64,000 nt of DNA from Magnetovibrio sp. (GTDB taxonomy: Bacteria; Pseudomonadota; Alphaproteobacteria; Rhodospirillales; Casp-alpha2). A program made the translations under genes and the position numbers. The stretch lies in contig NZFO01000008.1 in the NCBI GenBank assembly GCA_002690705.1, positions 130,628 to 194,627 of the forward strand. Reading direction: 5' to 3'. The notes beneath the pieces were generated by a model. That model ran no database searches and was not told the DNA's origin. It was given only the letters and a program-made list of their open reading frames with translations. Positions 1 to 8,647 of the stretch are shown piece after piece (position 1 is the first letter of the stretch; each line of letters opens with the position of its first letter).

Positions 1-1861
1 AGCATGGAAAGAGGATTTAATCGAGACTTTCCCGAAGGCCGGATGGAGGGTACGCAGCGCAAATGATGCTGCCCCCGGCGTACGCAGCTTTTTGGAGCGT
101 ATGAGATTGTTTTTATCATTTGTGGGTTTGGCCGTACTTTTAATCGGGGGTATTGGAGTGGCGGGAAGCGTTACCAGTTTCCTAACATCCAAAACAGCCA
201 CTATCGCAATGCTAAAATGTCTCGGCGCGCCCGGCCATTTGATATTTCAACTTTATCTCAGTCAGGTTGCCGTTCTGGCAGCCTTGAGTGTCTTACTTGG
301 CACAGCGGTAGGCGCGGCTCTCCCCGCTGTTCTAGACATATTAATCGGCGATATTCTTCCAGTTCGGCCAGTCCTTGGCATTTATCCGCTTTCCTTATTG
401 ATAGCAGTTACATACGGATTACTCGTGGCTATCACTTTCGCTATTTGGCCAGTCGCTCGGGCGCGCGAGGTCACTGCGGCGGCACTTTTTCGTGATCTAT
501 TGCAACCCGTAGACACTATCCCAAGACCTGTTTATCTCTGCCTGACTGCCATCGGTATCGTCTTACTCGGCGCCTTAACTATATTGCTTTCAGAAAATAG
601 AGCGTTTTCCAGTTGGTTTGTTGCGGGCACTCTCGTAGTTTTCGTCTTTTTGTTTTACGGTTCTAAGTTCGTAATGAGAGTGGCAAGGGGAATAAGTAGC
701 TACAAGGGTAAAGGCTATGCCCTGCTTGGTATAGCACTTGCCAATTTGTACCGCCCGGGCGCCATGACCACTAGCGTGACATTGTCTCTTGGATTAGGCC
801 TTTCCGTTTTATCCGCTGTCACTTTGATCGAGGGAAATCTCACGCGTCAAATCGAAGCCGGATTACCCGAGCAAGCACCGGCTATCTTTTTCATTGATAT
901 CCAACCACACCAAGTCGCTGCTTTCGATAAAGCTGTCAACCGGGTTTCTGGCACCAGCGGCTACCAACGCGTTCCAACCCTGCGAGGTCGCATTGTGAGA
1001 ATTGCTGGGAAACCCGTCGTTGAAGCAAAAATTGCGCGCAGTTCACAATGGGCAATCCGCGGGGATCGGGCGTTGACTTACTCTTCTCAGCCTCGAATTG
1101 GATCAAAAATTACGGCGGGGAATTGGTGGCCTCCTGACTATCAGGGTCCACCCGCGATTTCCTTGGATGCGGGATTAGCGAGAGGGTTTGGGGTCGATAT
1201 CGGCGATACGTTAACCATAAACATTCTAGGTCGCGAAGTGACCGCTGAAATCAAGAGCCTTCGAGAAATAAATTGGGGGAGCCTAAGATTTGATTTTGCA
1301 ATCATCTTCGCGCCAGGCGCTCTCGATAGCGCACCCCACACCTATATAGCTGCGATAAATGTACCACCTGGCATGGAAAATACGATAGAGTCCGCAGCGA
1401 CTGATCCATTTCCAAATATTACAGCTATTAGGGTAAGAGACGCAGTAGAGGCCGCAGCGGATATATTGTCAGGCATCCGATGGGTTATAAGTGGAATCGC
1501 TGGCTTAACGATCTTGGCTGGCGCAATTGTCTTAGCTGGTGCTCTGACGGCCGGGCGCCAACGCCGGATTAAAGAGTCGGTCATTTACAAGGTTTTGGGA
1601 GCGACACGTGGTTCACTTACCTTAATATACGCTCTAGAATATGGGTTTTTAGGGTTACTCACTGGCATACTTGCAGCTGGTATTGGGACCTTGACCGCTT
1701 GGGCAGTTGTTACAATGCTTTTACAAATGGACTGGGTTTTCCTGCCAATTACACTCACCATGACAATCGGCATGTGTATAGCCGTCACACTTTTGATTGG
1801 GTTCTTGAGCACATGGCGGGTGCTTGGAAGGACAGTCGCGCCTTACCTTCGAAACGACTAA
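1..1861 (+). CDS. ABC transporter permease, FtsX/YbbP type (5' partial)
   Basis: This is the C-terminal part of a large multi-pass permease of the FtsX/MacB superfamily, closest in style to YbbP (partner of a YbbA-like ATPase; putative export of hydrophobic substrates or lipoprotein-like cargo). The frame is open from base 2, so the gene begins outside the window; the first in-frame start (TTG at 92) is internal because the preceding residues (ending ...GVRSFLERM) match the conserved segment just before the first core helix. Hydrophobic segments are visible soon after (FLSFVGLAVLLIGGIGVAGS), in the middle (around 360-470 and 540-670) and at the end (around 1480-1550 and 1620-1830), with a soluble extracytoplasmic stretch between about 840 and 1450. 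The duplicated FtsX-type core fits the family. The ATPase gene is expected upstream, outside the window. Confidence 0.85.
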   Translation, partial: AWKEDLIETFPKAGWRVRSANDAAPGVRSFLERMRLFLSFVGLAVLLIGGIGVAGSVTSFLTSKTATIAMLKCLGAPGHLIFQLYLSQVAVLAALSVLLGTAVGAALPAVLDILIGDILPVRPVLGIYPLSLLIAVTYGLLVAITFAIWPVARAREVTAAALFRDLLQPVDTIPRPVYLCLTAIGIVLLGALTILLSENRAFSSWFVAGTLVVFVFLFYGSKFVMRVARGISSYKGKGYALLGIALANLYRPGAMTTSVTLSLGLGLSVLSAVTLIEGNLTRQIEAGLPEQAPAIFFIDIQPHQVAAFDKAVNRVSGTSGYQRVPTLRGRIVRIAGKPVVEAKIARSSQWAIRGDRALTYSSQPRIGSKITAGNWWPPDYQGPPAISLDAGLARGFGVDIGDTLTINILGREVTAEIKSLREINWGSLRFDFAIIFAPGALDSAPHTYIAAINVPPGMENTIESAATDPFPNITAIRVRDAVEAAADILSGIRWVISGIAGLTILAGAIVLAGALTAGRQRRIKESVIYKVLGATRGSLTLIYALEYGFLGLLTGILAAGIGTLTAWAVVTMLLQMDWVFLPITLTMTIGMCIAVTLLIGFLSTWRVLGRTVAPYLRND

Positions 1862-2593
1862 TTAAACTGAATTCCAAAATCCTCGAAACTGTCTTTTAGA
1901 AGTTTCAGCCTTGAATGCTTTATCCCCCAGCAAAATCTCCCACATCGGCTAATAGTGTTTACCGAAATGATATCTCTTCTAACAACCACCACCGACTTAC
2001 TTTAGAACCTGCGCACGAGCACCCAGAACAGGGCTTTAATGCAATCTAAGTCATGAGAATAACCGAGGGATAGAAAGCGTCACTCTCGGTATTTAATAGA
2101 AATTCCCACTGATATAAGGCCACATTAAGCGAAGTGCGGACATTATCTTTAGAATTAGCAAAGGCTCTGTATGCCACCTCGTCGCTAAGGGTATCTAAAG
2201 TCCCCAGATCTCACGGGACCCGGTCATTAATATCAGCAGCACTTGCCGCAATATCAAAACATTAACTCTCGCTGGCTAGATGTATAAACGCGCACCACCT
2301 ATGCTTTTAGTAGCACACCAATTGCGAACGTATAGTTATTTTACCATCTTCAAATTAAGTTAGACAATGAGGTTCAAGCAATTTTGCTGAACCCACCTTT
2401 TCCTCCAGTATCGTGCGCTAATTTAAGAGCACCAATTCAGTGTGGACGATCACGGCTAAAAACTTCTTGTATTTAACGTTTCGTATCTATTGATTTGCGC
2501 ATTCGCAAAGCTTATGTTCTTGGTATATTAAAATACACACAATGCGATTAAGACATCGCGACGTGTTAGCTGTAGCAAAAAAGGAGTTATCAC
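1862..2593. other. Long intergenic region, possible gene remnant
   Basis: No convincing gene is present. On the minus strand, 2046-2210 is a 54-codon stretch without a stop and with protein-like composition (includes DEVAYRAFANSKDNVRTSLN), bounded by stops and lacking a ribosome site; it may be a decayed gene but I do not recognise the family. The right end carries the ribosome-binding site (AAAGGAG near 2579-2585) of the following gene. No clear terminator for the upstream permease gene is visible. Confidence 0.4.
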
Positions 2594-3340
2594 ATGGCTT
2601 TTGGACCTGATAAACGGTTCTCCCTCAACACTGGTTCAAAGAGTGCGAGGATGACTAGTGCCCAAGCTTACGCGGCGGGTATTGATGAAGGTCTTCGCAC
2701 CTACATGCTAAAAGTTTATAATTACATGTGTATAGGCTTGGGGCTGACAGGATCGGTTGCCTTCGCAACGTCTACATCACCCACGATGATGCAGGCAATT
2801 TATGGCACGCCGCTGCAGTGGGTGGTTATGCTGGCGCCAATCGGTCTTGTATTTTTCTTGGCAGCTAAGGTGCCGAGTATGAAGGCGTCAACCGGGCAGG
2901 CCTTATTTTGGTTATACGCCGGACTCATGGGGCTGTCTTTAGCCTACATATTCGCCGTATATACAGGTGAGAGCGTAGCCCGTGTGTTTTTTATTACTGC
3001 GGGCGCATTTGCTGGTCTAAGCCTTTATGGCTACACCACAAAAAAAGACCTCTCAGGTATGGGTTCTTTCCTAATAATGGGGGTAATTGGAATTCTGATT
3101 GCCGCTGTGGTGAATATGTTTTTGGAGAGTTCTGCCCTTCAATTTGCAATTTCGGTCATCGGGGTACTAGTGTTTGCGGGGCTTACCGCCTACGATACTC
3201 AGCGCATTAAGTCTATGTATTATGCTGGAGATACGGCGGAAGCCGCCGAGAAGAAAGCGATAATGGGAGCATTAACCCTCTATCTAGATTTCATTAACAT
3301 GTTCATCTTTTTGCTTCATTTATTCGGCAATCGAGAATAA
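2594..3340 (+). CDS. Bax inhibitor-1 / YccA family membrane protein
   Basis: A 248-residue inner-membrane protein of the Bax inhibitor-1 (UPF0005, YccA/YbhL) family, the bacterial relatives of TMBIM proteins; members act as proton-sensitive calcium leak channels or modulators of the FtsH protease. About seven hydrophobic segments follow a soluble N-terminus of roughly 40 residues. Family hallmarks seen are the N-terminal run LRTYMLKVYNYM and the C-terminal TAYDTQRIKSMYY with a DFINMFIFLLHLFG tail. A strong ribosome site (AAAGGAG) sits about 8 bases before the ATG. It is a single-gene unit closed by a strong intrinsic terminator at 3371-3404. Confidence 0.93.
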   Translation: MAFGPDKRFSLNTGSKSARMTSAQAYAAGIDEGLRTYMLKVYNYMCIGLGLTGSVAFATSTSPTMMQAIYGTPLQWVVMLAPIGLVFFLAAKVPSMKASTGQALFWLYAGLMGLSLAYIFAVYTGESVARVFFITAGAFAGLSLYGYTTKKDLSGMGSFLIMGVIGILIAAVVNMFLESSALQFAISVIGVLVFAGLTAYDTQRIKSMYYAGDTAEAAEKKAIMGALTLYLDFINMFIFLLHLFGNRE

Positions 3341-3370
3341 GTCTAGCCCAAAAAAAATTGGTTATTATCA

Positions 3371-3404
3371 GGCCGCCCAAACATAGTTTGGGCGGTCTTT
3401 TTTT
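3371..3404 (+). terminator. Intrinsic terminator after the BI-1 family gene
   Basis: A 12-bp GC-rich stem (3371-3382 with 3386-3397, one G-U pair, loop ATA) is followed directly by seven T residues. It lies 30 bases after the stop codon. This is a textbook rho-independent terminator. Confidence 0.93.
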
Positions 3405-3452
3405 GTTGTCCAAGTGTTTTACTAAACCTTTCTAGTAAAAAAGGAGGGATAT

Positions 3453-4193
3453 ATGCGTTTGAGAGACAAAACCGCTGTCATCACAGGTGCGGGATCAGGT
3501 TTCGGTGAAGGTATTGCGAAGCGGTTTGTTGAGGAGGGTGCGCAAGTTCTGGTAGCTGATATCAACTCGCCGGCAGCGCAGCGCGTAGCCAAGGAAATCA
3601 ATGCCGTTGCGTGCGCGGTGGATGTAGCCAATGATAAGTCTGTGCAAGCCATGGCAAATTTTGCAATAGAAGCCTTTGGAAGCATCGATATACTAGTAAA
3701 TAACGCAGGGGTTACTCACCTTAATCAACCGATGCTGGACGTTGACGAGGCAACATTTGACCAAGTTTATGCAGTTAACGTTAAAAGCATCTATTTAACT
3801 GCCAAGCACATAGTGCCAAAACTGATTGAAACAGCTGGAAATATCGTCAACATCGCCTCTACCGCCGCTATAAGCCCAAGGGCTGGCCTGACTTGGTATA
3901 ATGGCACTAAGGGGGCCGTGGTTACACTTACTAAATCTATGGCGATCGAACTTGCACCACACAGGGTTCGCGTTAATGCCGTTAACCCGGTCTTGGGCAC
4001 AACAGGACTAACAGCCCGCTTTATGGGCGGCATTGACAACTCAATTATCCGGGAGAAATTCATATCAACCATACCACTAGGGCGTATGTCCACCCCGTTA
4101 GATATTGCCAATGCCACCCTTTTTCTTGCGTGCCATGAGGCTGATTTGGTGACTGGTCTCTGCATGGAAATAGATGGTGGGCGTTGCATTTAG
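3453..4193 (+). CDS. SDR family NAD(P)-dependent oxidoreductase
   Basis: A 246-residue classical short-chain dehydrogenase/reductase. The nucleotide-binding motif TGAGSGFGEG lies near residue 13, NNAG near 88, the catalytic Ser in the NIAST segment near 134, and the YxxxK pair in YNGTK near 149. A conserved C-terminal segment reading MEIDGGRC resembles the DGG of 3-oxoacyl-ACP reductase/glucose dehydrogenase-like SDRs. The substrate cannot be told from sequence. The ribosome site AAGGAGGG is 6-8 bases before the ATG. It follows the BI-1 terminator, so it has its own promoter, probably within 3405-3452. The product is cytosolic. Confidence 0.9.
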   Translation: MRLRDKTAVITGAGSGFGEGIAKRFVEEGAQVLVADINSPAAQRVAKEINAVACAVDVANDKSVQAMANFAIEAFGSIDILVNNAGVTHLNQPMLDVDEATFDQVYAVNVKSIYLTAKHIVPKLIETAGNIVNIASTAAISPRAGLTWYNGTKGAVVTLTKSMAIELAPHRVRVNAVNPVLGTTGLTARFMGGIDNSIIREKFISTIPLGRMSTPLDIANATLFLACHEADLVTGLCMEIDGGRCI

Positions 4194-4755
4194 TTAAACC
4201 TGCAAGCGTTTCAATAAAACCGCTACGCAAAGGGTATATGTCCAACATAGCCATCGCTCCAACGATCCATACATTTTATTGTGTCCCATGGGCTCTCGAT
4301 GTACATCGGTTGATCTTTTCAGGATACAGAGCAATATTTTATCTATGAAAAGTCGGCGCCACATTTGCCTTTTCACGGAATTTGATATCACAATACAGGA
4401 GAGGAAACTTAGCCATAATGAAAAGGTGTTTATGATTTTCCCTAATTTAGACTTTGCACTGCAACACCGCCTGATATGTCACATATTTTAGAGATTAAAG
4501 TGGTAAAAACGCAAAGTGAGGGCCTGAACAAATTGTCAAATAATACATTCTTTGCATGGTTTTAAATATTATAATGCACAGCAAGATGTGATTTTTACTC
4601 TATTGTTAACTAGTTTGATCGTCTTTTCGCGAACATCCCTAGAATACCATGCCCAAAGCACAGTACATCTGGTATTTTAATGACGTTCGGAAGAACGCAT
4701 TAGTAGGTATCTGAACACTAAAATCTAACTTTTTGATAATCGCTGGAGACCTACG
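4194..4755. other. Intergenic region, no gene seen
   Basis: About 560 AT-rich bases between two convergent genes. Short open frames on both strands show no family resemblance and no ribosome sites. No terminator hairpin with a T-run was seen for either neighbour. Confidence 0.5.
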
Positions 4756-4974
4756 TTACTCAACACTTACGAGAGAAGGAGAGTCAAATACACCTACCGT
4801 ATTGGGCTGCTCCAACCGGTTCATCTCAAGTATGTTTACAATTTCACACTGGCATTGCCCACAGTTTGGCTTACTCCCAAAATGGGCATGAACATCTCTC
4901 CAATTATCTATCCCAGCCTCTAGGGCTACCTTAACTTGTCGGTCGGTGATACTGTTACAAACACAAATATACAT
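4756..4974 (-). CDS. bfd: Bacterioferritin-associated ferredoxin (Bfd-type [2Fe-2S] protein)
   Basis: A 72-residue protein with the Bfd-type [2Fe-2S] pattern: C4-x-C6 in MYICVCNSITD, and C38-x-x-C41 in the NCGQC segment. In E. coli and Pseudomonas, Bfd docks on bacterioferritin and supplies electrons that release stored iron. Here bacterioferritin lies about 3 kb away in the same iron/redox cluster. A Fur-box-like palindrome lies 20 bases upstream of the start, matching the known pattern that bfd is switched on by iron starvation. The roughly 20 residues after the Fe-S domain are poorly conserved. Other BFD-fold proteins (NirB or NifU modules) are far larger, so Bfd is the best call. Confidence 0.88.
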   Translation of the reverse strand: MYICVCNSITDRQVKVALEAGIDNWRDVHAHFGSKPNCGQCQCEIVNILEMNRLEQPNTVGVFDSPSLVSVE

Positions 4975-5294
4975 GGCTTGACTGCTAATCTATGATAATG
5001 CTTCTCATTTTCATTTACATCGTTATTTTGTGCAAGCTTTTTTTTATTGCGCGCCCACACAGGTCCATACTTTATCGATCCGAGACCGTGGCCTGCGTCC
5101 TTTTTTATATACAAAAAGGGTAATAGAATCCCTCACAAGGGTAATGTGGTTTAACTGACGCTCAGCTGGGTATGGTTCTCTCGCCTATTTAATACTCGAT
5201 CTGACACCCAATGATTCAAAAAATGCTAGCTCGGTGAACTCTAGGGGACTAGGACCCGCCGATAATTTGGTTGTGAGGAGAACAGTGTCTGTGT
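4975..5294. other. bfd promoter region and spacer
   Basis: This holds the Fur-like operator next to bfd. Beyond it, between about 5115 and 5294, I see no gene or strong terminator. The last 120 bases include only short AT-rich stretches after the peroxiredoxin stop codon. Confidence 0.45.
4994..5012. promoter_or_regulatory. Fur-box-like operator upstream of bfd
   Basis: GATAATGCTTCTCATTTTC matches the classic 19-bp Fur box (GATAATGATAATCATTATC) at 15 of 19 positions by direct comparison. It is centred about 29 bases upstream of the bfd start codon, where bound Fur would block transcription. The sequence match is observed; iron regulation is inferred. Confidence 0.65.
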
Positions 5295-5807
5295 TTATGA
5301 ATTTAAAAATTCAAGCATCTGGGGTGCGCCGCTTACCCGGAACGGATCACCAGGGTCATTGAAATCCTCAACAAAGATTGCGTCGATTACGCTATCTTTT
5401 ACGATCATCGAATATCGCCAGGATCTATTTCCAAAACCAAGAGATCTTTTCTCAACCAACAAGCCCATGCCAACCGAAAAATCCATATTGCCGTCGGGTA
5501 GCATTGTGACTTCATCCCCCACATTAAGATCTTTACGCCACGCTTCCATGACAAACCAATCATTAACAGACAAGCAATAAATTTTATCAATCCCTGCGGC
5601 AAATAACTCTTGTGCATGTGCGGAAAAACCCGGCAGATGGCTCTTTGAACACGTTGGTGTAAAGGCGCCGGGAAGGGCAAATACGGCAACGGTTTTGTTT
5701 GCGAAGATATCGCTGCTAGCTAGGGTTTGCCATGTATCATTGACACGGATTGGAAATTGGGAATCGGGCACATTATCCCCTACTTTTTTGTGATTGGGTG
5801 TATTCAT
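5295..5807 (-). CDS. Peroxiredoxin, Prx5 family
   Basis: A 170-residue thioredoxin-fold peroxidase. The peroxidatic cysteine sits in PGAFTPTCSKSHLPGF, the Prx5 signature PxxxTxxC, near residue 53. The family reduces hydrogen peroxide, alkyl hydroperoxides and peroxynitrite, using glutaredoxin, glutathione or thioredoxin. There is no fused glutaredoxin domain, so an external reductant is needed. The ribosome site GAGGAG lies 8 bases before the ATG. It is transcribed in the same direction as bfd and the upstream CxxC/DUF2325 genes, which fits a shared role in iron handling and peroxide defence. Confidence 0.92.
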   Translation of the reverse strand: MNTPNHKKVGDNVPDSQFPIRVNDTWQTLASSDIFANKTVAVFALPGAFTPTCSKSHLPGFSAHAQELFAAGIDKIYCLSVNDWFVMEAWRKDLNVGDEVTMLPDGNMDFSVGMGLLVEKRSLGFGNRSWRYSMIVKDSVIDAIFVEDFNDPGDPFRVSGAPQMLEFLNS

Positions 5808-5847
5808 TTTTTCTCCTCAATTAAATGGGTCAGTTAGGTCAATCTTG

Positions 5848-6366
5848 TTAGTGAAGAATAAAAGGTTCTTGATCCTTTATCTCTTCATTGGAGTAAACGA
5901 TTGGCAGGGAAATCGCCCAAGGTCGTGGTCGAAGCATTAAGCGATTCGTTTTAAATTGATTAGCTAGGTCACAAACGACTGGGGGCAAAAACCTTAATCC
6001 AGCCTCCGACATCCAGCACTCAATATAAGAATCAATTACACGCTCATCAGTCGATTTTTGGAAGGCGGCAACAGCGCCCAATATCCGATGTTCATCCGCG
6101 CTGATATCGCCACATTGAGGGCACCTAATATCCATCGTTCCGTTTCCAGCGGTCGTAAATAGCGTCATCATACTGTCGAGCAATCCGTGCGCTTTCGGCA
6201 CACCGGCAAGGAGGAAGCCATTCTTTAACATATCTTGGTAGTTCACACAGCGAGTATGAGCTTGCACCCAAAATCGAATTCCCCAAAGAAATAACTGCTC
6301 GCCAAATGGCAGGCCTGAAAAGTTCATAATGAAGACCGAATGATGGTTTCTGCTCATATCATTCAT
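5848..6366 (-). CDS. Conserved hypothetical CxxC protein next to DUF2325
   Basis: A 172-residue protein I cannot assign to a named family. The start at 6366 is chosen because GAGGAGAG lies about 7 bases upstream; the frame extends 21 bases further but without a ribosome site. The N-terminal half is aromatic-rich (EQLFLWGIRFWVQAH) and reads like a helical, possibly ligand-binding region. A CPQC motif (RCPQCGDIS) near residue 102 could bind a metal or act in redox chemistry. It follows the DUF2325 gene by 17 bases, implying co-transcription. Similar small proteins beside DUF2325 and bacterioferritin genes seem to recur in related bacteria, so an iron- or haem-linked role is a reasonable guess only. 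Confidence 0.7.
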   Translation of the reverse strand: MNDMSRNHHSVFIMNFSGLPFGEQLFLWGIRFWVQAHTRCVNYQDMLKNGFLLAGVPKAHGLLDSMMTLFTTAGNGTMDIRCPQCGDISADEHRILGAVAAFQKSTDERVIDSYIECWMSEAGLRFLPPVVCDLANQFKTNRLMLRPRPWAISLPIVYSNEEIKDQEPFILH

Positions 6367-6383
6367 GAGACTCTCTCCTCGTA

Positions 6384-7567
6384 TCATATAGATTGGGTAG
6401 CGTTAGCAGCGTTGAGACCCTTAATAAAAGCGGCAACTCCCGATGTTCGCAGAGGGAAGAAAGGCTTCATTGATGTATGGCACAGACGCTTAACTGTGTT
6501 TGCGGCACTATGACTTACGCAGTCTGTTGGAAAAACGACGGCATCGGCTTTTACCACTGCACTTGCTAATTCACCAATCGAGCGCTCTAGCCCCCCATCA
6601 TGATGTAAGAACACACCGTTCCATTCCTCAACTAAAGCTCGCAACTTATGCACCGTGTGTGGGCGGCCTCCGACATAAAGAAGGCATCGACCATCGAGAT
6701 TCATGGTTGGTTCTGTAGCTCCAAAGTTGGTAGTTTTTATAAGTGTCTCTTCTAGGATAACGTTTTCCGACGTAAGGCGCTCTGCAAGCAACTCAAGCTC
6801 TTGAATTCGTTTTTGATTGATCTTGATGGTGTTTTGAGCGCGAACCGACTGGTTGTCTTTGAGAGCGAGGCCACGCGAAGTTTGGTTATGTCCTGTAGGG
6901 CATCGTCATTTGCATAGGTGGTAGGTTTTTGATGAGCCTCGGATGCAAGTAAAGCGCCTTCGACTTCGAGTAATTTAGCCCGAAGCTCACGTATTTGTCG
7001 GTCTCTCATCTCTAGCTTTTCATGAACGCGGCGCCTAGATTTTATCAGTTTATCCTCTAGAGCGCTTGCCTCGATTTCGATCTCTTGAATGCGCTGGATA
7101 TCAGCCCGATTCGACGCTCCAACGAGGTGTGAGAGCATGTGAACCTCAGCAAAAAGATGTTCGCAGAACTCGGGTGTTGTAACTGGATGACTTAGGATCG
7201 CCCAGTACGGGCCGGGAATATCGCCTGCCGAAGTTGACTTTGCCCAGTATTGTCTGATCTCAGTGTCAGTTTGTAGGTATCTCGCGCGTTTGATAGCGAC
7301 CGAGTGGCGTTTATCCAGTAGTTTATTGAGCATCTTACCTGCGCGGGAGGGTGAATCTGCTTCTTTGGCGAAAAAGCCATGGATTTGATAATCAACGGGG
7401 AAATTGGGATTGAATTCCAATGCCAATTTACGCGCTAACCCCCTGAGGTCACTTAAACTTAAGCATGTGCCAATCACAGAACAATGCCATCCACCTGTCA
7501 TTTCCCATAGTCGCCGCCGCCGCCGAGTAGGGATGTTCTTCGGCATCACTTCGCAGGCATCACACAT
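6384..7567 (-). pseudogene. DUF2325 domain gene interrupted by a frameshift
   Basis: Two overlapping minus-strand frames make one DUF2325 protein. The first (start 7567, AAAGGA upstream) gives the N-terminal half, including LWEMTGGWHCSVIGTCLSL and a long charged coiled coil. The second gives the DUF2325 domain itself (LYVGGRPHTVHKLRALVE, VFPTDCVSHSAANTVK), ending at 6384. The second frame continues upstream of its apparent start as uninterrupted coiled coil back to about 6870 (ALKDNQSVRAQNTIKINQKR), while the first becomes Ser/Lys-rich and unrelated after the same point. A single-base loss near 6850-6890 therefore separates them. It could be a real mutation or a sequence error; no slippery heptamer is seen. 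DUF2325 is a metal/thiol-associated domain of unknown function, common near iron and haem genes. Confidence 0.75.
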
Positions 7568-7615
7568 CTGAGTTTTTCCTTTACTACATAGAATTATAAT
7601 ACTTTACATTGCAAT

Positions 7616-7630
7616 TGCAAGTCATTCGCA
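7616..7630. promoter_or_regulatory. Palindrome upstream of the DUF2325 gene, candidate iron-response operator
   Basis: TGCAAGTCATTCGCA is an imperfect inverted repeat (five of seven arm positions pair) centred about 55 bases upstream of the DUF2325 start. It resembles alphaproteobacterial Fur/Mur-type TGC...GCA operators, but the match is from memory and unverified. A further ATTCGCATT follows directly. Confidence 0.35.
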
Positions 7631-7928
7631 TTCGCATTGTTGATTCGATCAATTACTGGGGGTTGTTCCGTCAATGCTATGTCGGTAACCATTGCTATGT
7701 GGGGGCAAGAGCCCGTAATCCGGGGTTTTCGCTGGAATAAGGAAAATAATGTAGAGCATATTGGGGATTATATGGTCTTTATAGATACCGACCTCATTAG
7801 TATTTATGAGTGCGGGTGATTATGAGTTGCATTCTCACTAAATCATTGATTTTTATATCTTTTTTTCTTGTAAAGTACCAAGCTAAAGTGCATTATCGAT
7901 TGATGATATGTTTCACGTGGAGGATAAA
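7631..7928. other. Spacer upstream of bacterioferritin
   Basis: About 300 bases between divergent genes. A 60-codon open frame at 7637-7819 has no ribosome site and no recognisable domain, and I do not call it a gene. The right end holds the bfr ribosome site (GTGGAGG at 7917-7923). No clear sigma-70 promoter can be picked. Confidence 0.4.
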
Positions 7929-8411
7929 ATGAAGGGGGAACCTAAAGTTCTCGATCAACTTAACCTAATTCTAAAGAACGAGCTTACTGCTATTAATCAG
8001 TATTTCCTGCACGCACGGATGTTAAAGGATTGGGGGTTTCATCGGCTAGCCACTAAAGTTTACGAAGAATCCATTGGCGAAATGAAACACGCTGATATGT
8101 TGATTGAGCGTATTTTAATGCTTGATGGACTTCCCAATCTCCAAGATTTAGGTAAATTACGGATTGGGGAAGATGTTCAAGAAATTCTGCACAGCGATAT
8201 GGGATCAGAAGAGGCTAATCAAAAGGCCCTAAAAAGCGCCATTCCCGTTTGTGAAGATAATCGAGATTTTGTCTCACGAGATATTTTCCAGAAAATTCTT
8301 GAGGATACGGAAGAGCATATTGATTGGATAGAGGAACAGAACACTCGGATAGATCAAGCCGGACTTCAAAATTATTTGCAAGAGCATATGTACGGGGTTA
8401 ATCCAGCGTAA
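7929..8411 (+). CDS. bfr: Bacterioferritin
   Basis: A 160-residue ferritin-like subunit expected to form a 24-mer iron-storage shell. Starting at 7929 (GGAGG six bases upstream) gives [10 protein letters not shown] and the usual length; an ATG seven codons earlier lacks a ribosome site. Ferroxidase ligands line up with E. coli Bfr: E18 ([11 protein letters not shown]), E51 and H54 (EMKHAD), and later E and H in DTEEHIDW. The haem-ligand methionine is M52. It oxidises ferrous iron and stores it as mineral; Bfd at 4756-4974 is its likely release partner. It is transcribed away from the DUF2325 gene. Confidence 0.97.
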   Translation: MKGEPKVLDQLNLILKNELTAINQYFLHARMLKDWGFHRLATKVYEESIGEMKHADMLIERILMLDGLPNLQDLGKLRIGEDVQEILHSDMGSEEANQKALKSAIPVCEDNRDFVSRDIFQKILEDTEEHIDWIEEQNTRIDQAGLQNYLQEHMYGVNPA

Positions 8412-8647
8412 GCATTTCTCACACTGTTAATAAGATGACACTCACATTTGGGACACCAGCGGCAAGGCAGGGCAGCCTCAGAAAAATGGCGACTGGCATA
8501 AGTATCACTGATCAAGCGCAGCCATTAAATCGGGGCAACTTGGCGCAAAAAATGTTCAGAGATAGCTTCTCCATATGTTATCGGATGAGGCGCGTAATAC
8601 AAAGGTCCTAGCTCACATGGTATTTCATTAACTTTCAAGGTCCACTT

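Noticed and set aside
2046-2210. 54-codon minus-strand frame with protein-like composition
   Set aside because: Bounded by stops without a start signal; kept only as a possible remnant in the intergenic note.
6850-6890. Programmed frameshift in the DUF2325 gene
   Set aside because: The switch region has no X-XXY-YYZ slippery heptamer or obvious stimulatory stem, so mutation or error is preferred.
7637-7819. 60-codon plus-strand open frame between DUF2325 and bfr
   Set aside because: No ribosome site, no recognisable domain, and it lies in a promoter-like spacer.
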